Numbered from the stretch's first letter, positions 15,307 through 23,280 are shown. The stretch is DNA of 32,917 nt from Bacillota bacterium (GCA_021821025.1 JAKACY010000005.1:1-32917); one strand, 5' to 3'. Numbers and translations are program-made. Notes: a model not told the origin generated them from the letters alone.

Positions 15307-15345
15307 TTGTACAAATTATCAATGAGGACGTATACTGCAAAGTAT
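15307..15345 (+). promoter_or_regulatory. Promoter with inverted repeat before the DsrE-like gene
   Basis: TTGTAC (15307-15312) and TATACT (15331-15336) are spaced by 18 bases and resemble a sigma-A promoter. ATACT-GCAA-AGTAT (15332-15345) forms an inverted repeat that covers the -10 element, a position suited to a repressor. The gene start lies 34 bases from the -10 end. Confidence 0.5.
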
Positions 15346-15369
15346 CCCGGGGTAAAGGAGAATAAACTT

Positions 15370-15765
15370 ATGGGAAAGCGTGTGGCGATCATTGCATCTC
15401 ACGGTGGAGTAGAGACGGCGTACAAGGTAATGAACATTGCAATGGCCGCAACCGCGACAGATGCACAGGTGGGAATTTTCTTCACTTTTGATGGGTTGGA
15501 CATTATCCGGAATAATGCTTCTGAATTACTGTCTTTTGCATCTGGGAAGGAACACTACGCAGAAGGTTTTAAAAAGGCAAATGTGCCACCTGTTGAACAG
15601 ATGATACAAATGGCCGTGGAAAGCGGTGTGCGGTTGATTGCCTGTCAGATGACCATGGATGTGATGGGATTGACCAAACAAGATTTCCTTGACGAAGTGG
15701 AAGTCGCGGGTGCTATGACCTTCCTGGATTTCGCGTATGATGCAGACATTACGCTAACATTTTAG
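15370..15765 (+). CDS. DsrE-like sulfur carrier protein
   Basis: 131 aa. DsrE/DsrF-like fold, with the N-terminal strand RVAIIASHGGVETAYKVMNI and the conserved block LIACQMTMDVMGLTKQDFL. Cys92 in that block is the single conserved cysteine of the DsrE3-type family, which can carry persulfide sulfur. ATG 15370 follows AAAGGAGAA by about seven bases; an upstream start at 15307 lacks this and adds no conserved sequence. It precedes a TusA-rhodanese fusion. In sulfur-oxidising bacteria and archaea rhd-tusA-dsrE genes occur together and pass sulfane sulfur between cysteines. Cytoplasmic location is expected. Confidence 0.85.
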   Translation: MGKRVAIIASHGGVETAYKVMNIAMAATATDAQVGIFFTFDGLDIIRNNASELLSFASGKEHYAEGFKKANVPPVEQMIQMAVESGVRLIACQMTMDVMGLTKQDFLDEVEVAGAMTFLDFAYDADITLTF

Positions 15766-15811
15766 AGACAGTTTTCCATTGATTGAAATCGAGAATGGTG
15801 GAGGAACTGAC

Positions 15812-16402
15812 ATGAAGGCTTACGTGTTAGAACAAGTCGATAAACGTGTGGATTGCAGGGGTTTGTCGTGTCCGATGCCGATTGTTAAGACCAAACGGGC
15901 GATAGACGAGATTCAGCCTGGCCAGGTGCTTGAAGTTTCTGCTACAGATCCCGGTTCCGTAGCTGATGTGAAAAGTTGGGCCCAGCGAACTGGTCATCAA
16001 TTTTTGGGCACGATAGAAGAAGCGGGATTGTTTAAGCACTATATTCGGCGAGCTGATCTAAGCGATGTTAAGGAAATGAAAAAGCATCCACATACTGTTT
16101 CACATAAGCATCTGCTGCAGAAATTGAGCGAAAAACCGTTGATCCTGGATGTACGGGAACCAATGGAATATTCGTTTGGGCATATTCCTGGCGCAAAATC
16201 CATCGCGCTTGGTAAAATCAGAGACTGGATTGCCGAACTTAAAGAGCCGTCACACGCAGAGATTTACGTGGTGTGTCAAACAGGAAACCGCAGCGATATG
16301 GCTTGCCAAATTTTACATGAGCACGGGTTTTCTCGAGTATTTAACGTAATTGAAGGAATGCAAAACTGGCAAGGCCCTATCGAAAAAAACGTCGCCCTAT
16401 AA
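15812..16402 (+). CDS. TusA-rhodanese fusion sulfurtransferase
   Basis: 196 aa, two domains. Residues about 10-80 are TusA-like, with DCRGLSCPMPIVKTK and Cys20 in the CPxP motif. Residues about 98-190 are a rhodanese domain, with LILDVREPMEYSFGHIPGA and the active loop CQTGNRS (Cys155). Both catalytic cysteines are present, so sulfur could be transferred within one polypeptide. ATG 15812 follows GGTGGAGG. It is 46 bases after the DsrE-like gene. The architecture recalls part of CstA of the staphylococcal persulfide-detoxification operon and the Rhd/TusA pairs of sulfur oxidisers. A hairpin after the gene closes the unit. Confidence 0.9.
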   Translation: MKAYVLEQVDKRVDCRGLSCPMPIVKTKRAIDEIQPGQVLEVSATDPGSVADVKSWAQRTGHQFLGTIEEAGLFKHYIRRADLSDVKEMKKHPHTVSHKHLLQKLSEKPLILDVREPMEYSFGHIPGAKSIALGKIRDWIAELKEPSHAEIYVVCQTGNRSDMACQILHEHGFSRVFNVIEGMQNWQGPIEKNVAL

Positions 16403-16432
16403 GACGGCAAGTATTAGGACAACACGTTTACG

Positions 16433-16471
16433 AACCCTGTGTAAAGCGCGGCACATTCTTTGCACAGGGTT
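16433..16471 (+). terminator. Terminator after the DsrE/TusA-rhodanese unit
   Basis: A 14-bp stem (16433-16446 with 16458-16471) contains one G-T pair and an 11-base loop. It lies 30 bases after the fusion gene, and a T-run follows a few bases later (16484-16489). It probably ends the two-gene message. Confidence 0.7.
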
Positions 16472-16486
16472 TCTTGAACGATATTT

Positions 16487-16528
16487 TTTGCCCTTTTATA
16501 TACCCATGCAGGTATATAAAAGGGCAAA
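16487..16528 (+). promoter_or_regulatory. Perfect 18-bp palindrome before the TSUP gene (operator candidate)
   Basis: Arms 16487-16504 and 16511-16528 are perfectly complementary with a 6-base centre. The inner part TACC-CATGCA-GGTA, flanked by AT-rich TATA arms, resembles CsoR/CstR-type operators (TACCC...GGGTA). TATATA inside the right arm (16513-16518) could be the -10 element and TTGCCC (16488-16493) the -35, so a bound protein would block the promoter. The ATG of the permease gene lies 19 bases after the palindrome. It may alternatively act as a hairpin in the 5' leader. Confidence 0.55.
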
Positions 16529-16546
16529 GGAAAAGGTGGTTATAGC

Positions 16547-17338
16547 ATGCCTCATCTGACAATTTTGCAGTCTATCTTATCTGTCTTCTCTGGAGGTATT
16601 GTCGGCTTTAGTCTCGGACTGATTGGCGGGGGCGGGTCGATCCTTGCCGTTCCCTTGCTGTTGTATGTTGTGGGGCTTCGCGACCCCCATGTCGTGATTG
16701 GCAGCACAGCATTGGCGGTGTCCGTCAATGCCTTTATGAACCTGATACCTCATTGGCGCAGGGGAAATGTTCGTTGGAAAGCCGCAATCTTGTTTGCCAT
16801 GCCAGGTGCTATCGGTGCTTATGTGGGATCCATTTTTGGGAAAATGGTCAATGACAACGCAATCTTATTTCTTTTTGCATTGTTGATGATTATAATTGCA
16901 ATGCTCATGCTGAGACCGGCTAAAAAAGGCAGTGAAGCTACGCGCTCAATCGCGGTCAAGCCTGTGCGCGTTGTTTCGTCCGGATTCTCTACAGGAGCCA
17001 TTTCAGGGTTCTTCGGTATCGGAGGAGGATTTTTGATTGTTCCTGGACTGGTCTTTTCGACCGGCATGGGCATGATCGAAGCCATTGGCACCTCACTGTT
17101 TTCTGTAGGCACGTTTGGCCTTACGACAGCTGTATCATATGCCGTTTCAGGGCTTGTCGACTGGTACGTAGTTATGCTATATGTTGTCGGAGGCTTGGTG
17201 GGTGGATTACTTGGCGTTCGGTTGGCCACAAGGTTGTCTAAGACAAAACGGCTCTTGCAGATCGTCTTTTCCACGATTATTATCCTTGTGGCCTGCTACA
17301 TGCTGTACAAAAACCTGTCGGTGTTCCACCTTCTTTAA
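16547..17338 (+). CDS. TSUP/TauE-SafE-family sulfur-compound permease
   Basis: 263 aa, about eight predicted membrane helices in two repeats. Each repeat carries a glycine-rich signature: GLIGGGGSILAVPLLL (about residues 25-40) and GFFGIGGGFLIVPGLV (about 158-173). TSUP proteins move sulfite, sulfonates or other small sulfur anions. Placement beside DsrE-like and TusA-rhodanese genes suggests export of sulfite or thiosulfate made during persulfide handling. ATG 16547 follows AAAGGTGG. It appears to have its own promoter within or next to the 18-bp palindrome. It is convergent with the sugar operon that ends at 17403. Confidence 0.88.
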   Translation: MPHLTILQSILSVFSGGIVGFSLGLIGGGGSILAVPLLLYVVGLRDPHVVIGSTALAVSVNAFMNLIPHWRRGNVRWKAAILFAMPGAIGAYVGSIFGKMVNDNAILFLFALLMIIIAMLMLRPAKKGSEATRSIAVKPVRVVSSGFSTGAISGFFGIGGGFLIVPGLVFSTGMGMIEAIGTSLFSVGTFGLTTAVSYAVSGLVDWYVVMLYVVGGLVGGLLGVRLATRLSKTKRLLQIVFSTIIILVACYMLYKNLSVFHLL

Positions 17339-17402
17339 ACCTGAAGTCCCATTTAATGATCAAAAAGGTGTTACCGCGTCGTCAAGGGAAATCCCGATCG
17401 TA

Positions 17403-18239
17403 TCAACCTTTTACGGCACCTGCAGTCAAACCGGCGACCACCCACTTTTGAAAGATCAAAACCAGAATAACAATGGGCAGTACCGCGACCGTTGAACCCG
17501 CGAAAATTGTGCCGTACGGAATCGTGAACTGCCCCGAAAATAGCGCGATACCCACCGGAATAGTCCGGAAATTGTTGCTGCTGTTAAATACCAGCGCAAA
17601 CAAAAATTCAGTCCAGCACGCCACAAATGTAAACACACCACCAGTAAACAACCCGGGAGTGGCCAAAGGCAGAATCACTCGAAACACAGTCGTAAGAACA
17701 CCCGCCCCATCCACTCGCGCCGCCTCATCCAGTTCCTTCGGTATCCCCGCAAAATAAGTGCGCATCACCCAGATGGCAAATGGCAAATTAAAAGCCACAT
17801 ACGGCACGATCAAGGATTGATAGCTGTTCAGCCAATTCAATCGTTGCATGATTACAAACAACGGCGAGATGACTGCGACCTCGGGAAACGTCGAAATCGC
17901 CAGCAGCACCACCATTAGCGGCGCCTTCCCTCTGATCGGAAGGCGGGCAATCGCGTAGCTGGCCAAAGAAGCAAGAACCAACACAATAAGTGTCGCGATT
18001 ATCGAGACGATCACACTGTTTCGAAAGTAGATGCCGAATCCATAAGTACTAAAGGCCCGGATATAGTGTTCAAATGTTGCGGGATGCGGTAAAAAGCTGG
18101 GTGGAAAATTTCCAATGTCCAGGTTGGTTTTAAATGACGTATCCACCATCCAGAAAAAAGGCGCTATGATAATTAGCAGCATCAAAAGCAAAACGGTGTA
18201 CCCCATCGCTTTCCGAATGATTCGGCTTTGCTTACTCAC
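17403..18239 (-). CDS. Carbohydrate ABC transporter permease, MalG type
   Basis: 278 aa, CUT1 permease with six predicted helices. The EAA loop is at about residues 172-191 (EAARVDGAGVLTTVFRVILP). The N-terminus and length are typical of MalG/MsmG-like subunits. The start is GTG 18239, which overlaps the stop of the upstream permease in GTGA, so translation is probably coupled. It is the last gene of the GH4-binding protein-permease-permease operon. No ATPase is encoded after it. The neighbouring sulfur permease gene reads towards it. Confidence 0.9.
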   Translation of the reverse strand: MSKQSRIIRKAMGYTVLLLMLLIIIAPFFWMVDTSFKTNLDIGNFPPSFLPHPATFEHYIRAFSTYGFGIYFRNSVIVSIIATLIVLVLASLASYAIARLPIRGKAPLMVVLLAISTFPEVAVISPLFVIMQRLNWLNSYQSLIVPYVAFNLPFAIWVMRTYFAGIPKELDEAARVDGAGVLTTVFRVILPLATPGLFTGGVFTFVACWTEFLFALVFNSSNNFRTIPVGIALFSGQFTIPYGTIFAGSTVAVLPIVILVLIFQKWVVAGLTAGAVKG

Positions 18240-19138
18240 TCGATCTCACCCACCTGTGTGCGCAGCGCCTTTAAGGATAGCAGCGCCAATATGATCACGA
18301 TGCCCACCGTTGCAACCGCAACAGCGGTGCCTGTACCAAAATTGCCATCGTTGAAAATCGCTTTATAGGCCAGCATAGCGATCGGTGTCGTACTCGTTCC
18401 AGGCCCACCATTGGTGAGAACAAAAGGCAGATCAAACAAACCGAACGCTTGCAGGATTCGAAATAGAGCAGCCAACCCGATACTCGGCCGTAGCAACGGC
18501 AATGTAACGTTCCAAAAGCTACGCCACCCAGTCGCTCCATCAATCTTTGCCGCCTCATAGAGATCGCTTGGAATCAATTGCAGGCCAGCAAGCATAATCA
18601 TCGTCACAAAAGGCGTTGTTTTCCAAATATCCGCCACCATCATGGAGATCGTGGCTGTGACGGGCGAGCCCAACCATAGCACAGGTACATTGATGATATG
18701 CACCGACATAAGAATCGCATTCAGAACCCCATAAATGCCGTTGTATATATAGTCCCACATCTGCGCAGAGATGACTGTGATCAACGTCCAGGGAATCAGC
18801 ATCACTGCAATGGCAAGGCCCCTCCCTCTGATAGGTTGATTGAGCGCCAGCGCCACGAGCAGTCCAAGCACCAGTTCCAAAGTCACCGTAACTGCAGCGT
18901 ACGTGACAGTGAACCACAGGGCCTGCCAAAACATACTATTTTGAAATACGGTCACATAGTTATTAAGACCGTTAAAAGAAAATTGAAACCCGTTGTAAGT
19001 TGATGTGATGGTATTAAGGCTCATCCAAATCGAATACCCAATCGGAAACAGTGTCACGAGCGCAATCACGATGAGTGCGGGTGCTGTCATTAAATACCCA
19101 GCGATCACATAACCGCGCTCCAGCCTACTATGATGCAT
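18236..19138 (-). CDS. Carbohydrate ABC transporter permease, MalF type
   Basis: 300 aa, CUT1 permease. Six predicted helices. The EAA loop lies at about residues 195-214 (EAAKIDGATGWRSFWNVTLP) and the late motif FVLTNGGPGTSTTP is typical. ATG 19138 lies ten bases after GTGGGG. A TTG six bases further upstream (19144) is also possible. It is followed at once by the MalG-type gene and preceded by the binding-protein gene, with an 11-bp hairpin in the 75-base gap. Confidence 0.9.
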   Translation of the reverse strand: MHHSRLERGYVIAGYLMTAPALIVIALVTLFPIGYSIWMSLNTITSTYNGFQFSFNGLNNYVTVFQNSMFWQALWFTVTYAAVTVTLELVLGLLVALALNQPIRGRGLAIAVMLIPWTLITVISAQMWDYIYNGIYGVLNAILMSVHIINVPVLWLGSPVTATISMMVADIWKTTPFVTMIMLAGLQLIPSDLYEAAKIDGATGWRSFWNVTLPLLRPSIGLAALFRILQAFGLFDLPFVLTNGGPGTSTTPIAMLAYKAIFNDGNFGTGTAVAVATVGIVIILALLSLKALRTQVGEIE

Positions 19139-19175
19139 AATCAAGATTCCCCACTTTCAGCAATGTCATCGACAA

Positions 19176-19203
19176 AGAGGATGGAAACTCACTTCCACCC
19201 TCT
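19176..19203 (-). promoter_or_regulatory. Intercistronic hairpin after binding protein 2
   Basis: An 11-bp stem (19176-19186 with 19193-19203, one G-U pair when read on the minus strand) with a 6-base loop lies just after the binding-protein stop. Without a clear T-run, it probably protects the upstream message or lowers permease expression, as known between malE and malF. The role is inferred. Confidence 0.5.
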
Positions 19204-19213
19204 GTTTTCTCAC

Positions 19214-20527
19214 TCACAGGGCATTGGTGCTCGTAGCATTTGCCAATTGTTGATTGGCTTGTTGCAATGCTGACTGTGGACTGACCTGACCCGCTAGCGC
19301 CGCATTGATGTTAGTGTATATGGCTTGAGATACTTGCGCATATTTTGGTGTCTGACTTGGGCGCGCTATCAAATGCGTTTTTGAAACAATTGCAAGCACA
19401 GGATTCAGTTTGCGTACCTCTGGATTTTGCTGAACCGCGTAATTGGTTGGAATCTCCGATGCAATGGTTGCCAACTTTGTTTCGGCTTGGAGACTGCTCA
19501 TAAATTGAATGAATCGCAGCGCTTGCGATAGATGCTGGGTATGCGGATTTACATACATATCCCAACCTCCAATGCACGCAAATCCTGTGCTGCCATGGCC
19601 GGCGAATGCCGGGAGCGGCGCCACAGCCACCTTGCCGATCACTGTAGATTGGCCTTTTGTCTGTGAATTGGAGTATGCATAATCCCAGTTTCGTAAAAAT
19701 GCAGCCTGCCCATCATTGAAGACATTCATGGCCTGCGGCTCGGTGAAGGTCGTTACAGCCGATGGCGTCACACCTGAGGTAATCAAAGAACGCATAAATG
19801 TTAATGCCTTGAGCGCCTGGGGTGTATTCATATCTGGTCTACCGCTAGAATTAAACACATGGCCCCCTGCGTCCGCTAGATATTCCATCCAGTTGCATGT
19901 TAGGCCTTCGTAAGAGGCACCCTCCCAAACAAATCCATATCTGACTGCATGGCGCCCTTGTAGTATAGCCGCCTCAGACTTCAATTGCTCCCACGTCGTC
20001 GGTACAGGCAGATGGTACCTTGCCAGCAGATCTTTTCGGTAATATAAGAATCCGCTGTCCATAAACCAAGGAGAGCCATACACCTTTCCATGGTACGAGG
20101 CTCCCGCGACCAGACCTGGTGCGAAGCGGTTCCAATAGGATTTAGAAAGGTAATCAGACAATGGCAAGGCTAAATGCTGGTGACCAAATTGCCCTGGCCA
20201 TATGACGTCACCGAGATATACATCAGGTGTTGTGGAACCACCACTGATGGTTGCGCTCAACTGTGCCCGAGTTGTGTCTGTATTATTTGCTTCAGCCACA
20301 AGCTTTACTTTGATGTCAGGATTGAGCCGTTCAAACTGATGAATGAGATTAGCGCGCAAGCCAGTTCCTGAAATAGTGCCAGCGGCCCACTGAATGGTTG
20401 TCACGGCTGCGCCACTACTCCGCGGCTTCGTGGGGGCAGTTGCAGTATTAGATGGGCTACACGCAGACAATGCCAACGTTGGGACCACAATACTTATCAG
20501 CGTAAGCACCATGCCTCTTCTCCTCAT
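19214..20527 (-). CDS. Sugar-binding lipoprotein of ABC importer 2
   Basis: 437 aa, family 1 solute-binding protein. The signal peptide MRRRGMVLTLISIVVPTLAL ends in the lipobox LSAC, so the mature protein is anchored to the membrane by Cys23. The fold is shown by TIQWAAGTISGTGLRANLIH, then STTPDVYLGDVIWPGQFG and SPWFMDSGFLYYRKDLLARY. ATG 20527 follows GAGGAGT by about nine bases. It lies between a GH4 alpha-galactosidase-type gene and two permease genes, so melibiose, raffinose or related alpha-galactosides are likely ligands. Three GCGAAT half-sites lie in its upstream region. Confidence 0.92.
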   Translation of the reverse strand: MRRRGMVLTLISIVVPTLALSACSPSNTATAPTKPRSSGAAVTTIQWAAGTISGTGLRANLIHQFERLNPDIKVKLVAEANNTDTTRAQLSATISGGSTTPDVYLGDVIWPGQFGHQHLALPLSDYLSKSYWNRFAPGLVAGASYHGKVYGSPWFMDSGFLYYRKDLLARYHLPVPTTWEQLKSEAAILQGRHAVRYGFVWEGASYEGLTCNWMEYLADAGGHVFNSSGRPDMNTPQALKALTFMRSLITSGVTPSAVTTFTEPQAMNVFNDGQAAFLRNWDYAYSNSQTKGQSTVIGKVAVAPLPAFAGHGSTGFACIGGWDMYVNPHTQHLSQALRFIQFMSSLQAETKLATIASEIPTNYAVQQNPEVRKLNPVLAIVSKTHLIARPSQTPKYAQVSQAIYTNINAALAGQVSPQSALQQANQQLANATSTNAL

Positions 20528-20572
20528 ATGCTCTGACTCCTCATTTATTTAGTTAACAACTGGTGATCGCCC

Positions 20573-20604
20573 ATTCGCCACATTGTGTGCGAATAGGTGC
20601 GAAT
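20573..20604 (-). promoter_or_regulatory. Cluster of GCGAAT half-sites before binding protein 2
   Basis: ATTCGC (20573-20578) faces GCGAAT (20589-20594), and GCGAAT recurs ten bases later (20599-20604). GTGCGAAT at 20587 and 20597 forms a direct repeat spaced by one helical turn. Such direct half-sites are typical of AraC-family activators. Which protein binds is unknown. Confidence 0.45.
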
Positions 20605-20684
20605 GTAACTGTTCGGTTAAAGCTGAATTATAAAGTTTGCTTATACGGGAGAATTTATTCACTTATTTAACTGCACGGCCCTAA

Positions 20685-20707
20685 GCCCCCGCCTACCAGA
20701 CGGGGGC
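20685..20707 (-). terminator. GC-rich hairpin after the GH4 gene
   Basis: GCCCCCG (20685-20691) pairs with CGGGGGC (20701-20707) around a 9-base loop, 52 bases beyond the GH4 stop. No T-run follows on the minus strand. It could partly end transcription between the glycosidase and the importer genes. Confidence 0.45.
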
Positions 20708-20758
20708 CACCACACTCACCATACTCACCGCACTCACAGACGTGCGGCCACTACTAAA

Positions 20759-22246
20759 TCATGAATCCTTATGCCCCACCGACAAATCACTCACCGCAGA
20801 TGCCACTTGTGCCTGCGAGTCTCTCATACTCGGTGGAAGCTGATCTGGCCGTGATTTCGGGAAGCGGTAGACACCGCTTCTCGGCTGTGTCTTATCTACC
20901 GGAAGGTCCTGCCAGGTCCGGCCCTCACCGTTAAACTGCGGCATCCACGGGCTAAGTGCTTCGAACATCTCATCGCACATCTGCCAAACTTCTTCCGTGT
21001 TGCATACCGCAGCCGTCAAGGGATCATGCAACACAGCCTGCTTCACGAGCTCACGGTTTCCTGTTAAGGCCGCCTCCACCGTCATCTCCTGCACACTGAT
21101 GCTCGCTCGGCAAGTCGCAGCGCACGCCATCGGGAGCGGCCCCACGAATCCCGGCACGATGCCGTTTCTATCTACGTAGCACGGAATTTCAATCGTGCAT
21201 CCATCAGGCAAATTCGTGATAAGTCCCGTGTTTTCAATGTTAAAGTGGCCACGATACGCCCGCCCCGTCTCCAAGGCCTCGATGATGTATGACCCATGTT
21301 CTTCCGAGCGGTCGCCGAGTTTGATGTACTCCTCTTCACCATTTAGCCACTTCGGATAAAGCTGCTTATATTCATCCGTCTTCTCGAGACAATGGTTCAA
21401 ATACCCCGCCGTACGCCCGCCGATCCACACATCTGGATAAATCCATTTTCCGATCTCCTCTTTGCGCTTGCGGTACCACGGCAAATATTCACTGAGATGG
21501 CCGTTTGATTCCGTAGAATAATACCCAAATCGGCGCATCACGTCGATCCTCGTCGGCTCCGTCACAGACAGTTGTGGGTGCTTTTCAAACGCATCCAGCA
21601 AATACGGCAGCATGTCCTGGCCATTGTGTGTTACTTGTATGTACCAGGTCTGATGGTTGATTCCAGCACACACGATGTCCACTTCGCTTTTCTTTAGCCC
21701 AAGCGCCGCCGCGATCTGATGATGTCCACCTTGCACCCCGTGGCAAAGGCCGACGATCGGAACTCCGCCCGCACGCCTCACAGCCCAGGTGTTCATAGCC
21801 ATCGGGTTCGAATAGTTCAACAACAGTGCACCCGGTGCGACTTCGCGCATGTCTTTCGCGATATCGAGGAGCACCGGAATCGATCGCAGCGCGTAAAATA
21901 TGCCCCCAGGGCCAAGCGTGTCACCCACGCATTGGTCGACGCCGTATTTGAGCGGAATATTGATATCATGGGAAAACGCTTCCAGTCCGCCAACACGCGC
22001 CGTGCAGATCACATAATCCGCCCCCGCGATCGCCTCACGCTGGTTGGTAGTGGCGTGAATCTTTGCCGCCAAACCATTTGATGAAATCATCCCGCGGCAA
22101 AGGTTTGTGACCATCTCCAAATTCTCTTTGCTGATGTCCATAAACCGGAACTCCGTATCTTGAAATTCGGGCACCGCGAGGATATCCATCATCAGGCGCC
22201 TAGTAAATCCGATACTTCCGGCTCCAATCATTGCAATTTTGAGCAA
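20759..22246 (-). CDS. melA: GH4-family alpha-galactosidase (MelA-like)
   Basis: 495 aa, family GH4 NAD- and metal-dependent glycosidase in the cytoplasm. The Rossmann start is KIAMIGAGSIGFTRRLM. NYSNPMAMNTWAV (about 144-156), LCHGVQGGHHQIA (about 167-179) and GINHQTW (about 195-201) provide the substrate- and metal-binding residues. The CHGVQ form is typical of alpha-galactosidases and alpha-glucosidases acting on unphosphorylated sugars, not of 6-phospho-glycosidases. The start is TTG 22246, with AGGGGG about eight bases upstream. It is first in the operon with a sugar importer and is divergent from an AraC-type regulator. Alpha-glucosidase or alpha-glucuronidase activity is the main alternative. 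Confidence 0.87.
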   Translation of the reverse strand: MLKIAMIGAGSIGFTRRLMMDILAVPEFQDTEFRFMDISKENLEMVTNLCRGMISSNGLAAKIHATTNQREAIAGADYVICTARVGGLEAFSHDINIPLKYGVDQCVGDTLGPGGIFYALRSIPVLLDIAKDMREVAPGALLLNYSNPMAMNTWAVRRAGGVPIVGLCHGVQGGHHQIAAALGLKKSEVDIVCAGINHQTWYIQVTHNGQDMLPYLLDAFEKHPQLSVTEPTRIDVMRRFGYYSTESNGHLSEYLPWYRKRKEEIGKWIYPDVWIGGRTAGYLNHCLEKTDEYKQLYPKWLNGEEEYIKLGDRSEEHGSYIIEALETGRAYRGHFNIENTGLITNLPDGCTIEIPCYVDRNGIVPGFVGPLPMACAATCRASISVQEMTVEAALTGNRELVKQAVLHDPLTAAVCNTEEVWQMCDEMFEALSPWMPQFNGEGRTWQDLPVDKTQPRSGVYRFPKSRPDQLPPSMRDSQAQVASAVSDLSVGHKDS

Positions 22247-22374
22247 GCAAGATGCCCCCTATTGTGCAAAATTAGCAGCGAGTGTAAAGTGAATCCTATA
22301 AATCCCCTTAATTTTCAATCTAATCTCTTTGTGAGTCAATGATAACTTCAAGCGAAGGATGGTAAAATATTTCG
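22247..22374. promoter_or_regulatory. Divergent regulatory region between melA and araC-type gene
   Basis: These 128 bases must hold promoters for both directions. I see no strong -35/-10 pair on either strand. This fits promoters that need an activator. The GCGAAT element found before binding protein 2 is not present here. Confidence 0.4.
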
Positions 22375-23280
22375 GTGGCACATCATGAAGAGTTTCATCA
22401 CACATATGGCTTTCGATTTTCGGACACAGAGTACCTACCAGGGTTTCCATCCCATCCCGTTGCACAAGTATGGGCGGTTGGGTGGGAAAATATCACGCAC
22501 CACGATTACGATTGGGATGGAGCCAAACGCACGGATCAAGGTATCTACGTTATTCAATACACGCTTGCAGGCGCGGGCGCTATTGAAGTAGATGGCCATG
22601 TTCACATGCTTAACCCTATGTCAGCTTTTATTGTGTATATCCCTAGTGCACACCGCTACTATTTACCGTCTAAAAGCCATGATTGGGAGTTTATGTGGAT
22701 CATGCTGTATGGAGACGCGGTGGATCGGCATCTGCATACCATCATCAACGAATATAGTTCAGTTATTGAATTTCAACCAGACTCTTCCGCCGTACGGTTG
22801 CTCCGGCAAATTCACAGTCTAGCAGCAAACCGCGCAATCACCGACTCATACCAGGGATCGGCCATTGCCTATCAACTACTTATGGAAATTTCCCGAACCC
22901 TTGGACAGAGCCAACGTGATCCGGAAAAGTGGCCGATCGCCATCAATCAAGCACTCAGGTTTTTGCACGATCACTTTTCTGAACCCATTACACTAGACGA
23001 CGTTGCCGATGCAGTCTCGCTTTCAAAATACCATTTTGGTGTATGCTTTCACTCCGCAATCGGTATCTCTCCGATGCGATACCTCACCAAGATCCGCTTA
23101 GAGAAAGCTATTTCGCCTCTCCTGCAGTCCAACCGCACGATCGAGCAGATCGCTCGCGATGTCGGATTCGCAAATGGAAACTACTTTTGCAAAGTGTTTC
23201 GCCGAGCGATCGGTGTATCCCCTGGTGAGTTTCGTCAAGGTAAGACTTATGCCGCAGTTGGAGATATCAAGCTCGGGTGA
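22375..23280 (+). CDS. AraC-family transcriptional regulator
   Basis: 301 aa. An N-terminal cupin-like sugar-sensing domain (about residues 15-150, with YTLAGAGAIEVDG and a following barrel) precedes a C-terminal double helix-turn-helix (about 195-292): NQALRFLHDHFSEPITLDDV, LSKYHFGVCFHSAIGISPMR and IEQIARDVGFANGNYFCKVF. The layout matches MelR/MsmR/RafR-type activators of alpha-galactoside operons. The start is GTG 22375; its ribosome site (AAGGATGG) is about 12 bases upstream and weak. Divergent placement beside melA suggests that it controls that operon. Confidence 0.9.
   Translation: MAHHEEFHHTYGFRFSDTEYLPGFPSHPVAQVWAVGWENITHHDYDWDGAKRTDQGIYVIQYTLAGAGAIEVDGHVHMLNPMSAFIVYIPSAHRYYLPSKSHDWEFMWIMLYGDAVDRHLHTIINEYSSVIEFQPDSSAVRLLRQIHSLAANRAITDSYQGSAIAYQLLMEISRTLGQSQRDPEKWPIAINQALRFLHDHFSEPITLDDVADAVSLSKYHFGVCFHSAIGISPMRYLTKIRLEKAISPLLQSNRTIEQIARDVGFANGNYFCKVFRRAIGVSPGEFRQGKTYAAVGDIKLG

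Noticed and set aside
17339-17402. Terminator between the convergent TSUP and MalG-type genes
   Set aside because: Only a 7-bp match with a long loop and overlap with the stop codon was found; too weak to call.
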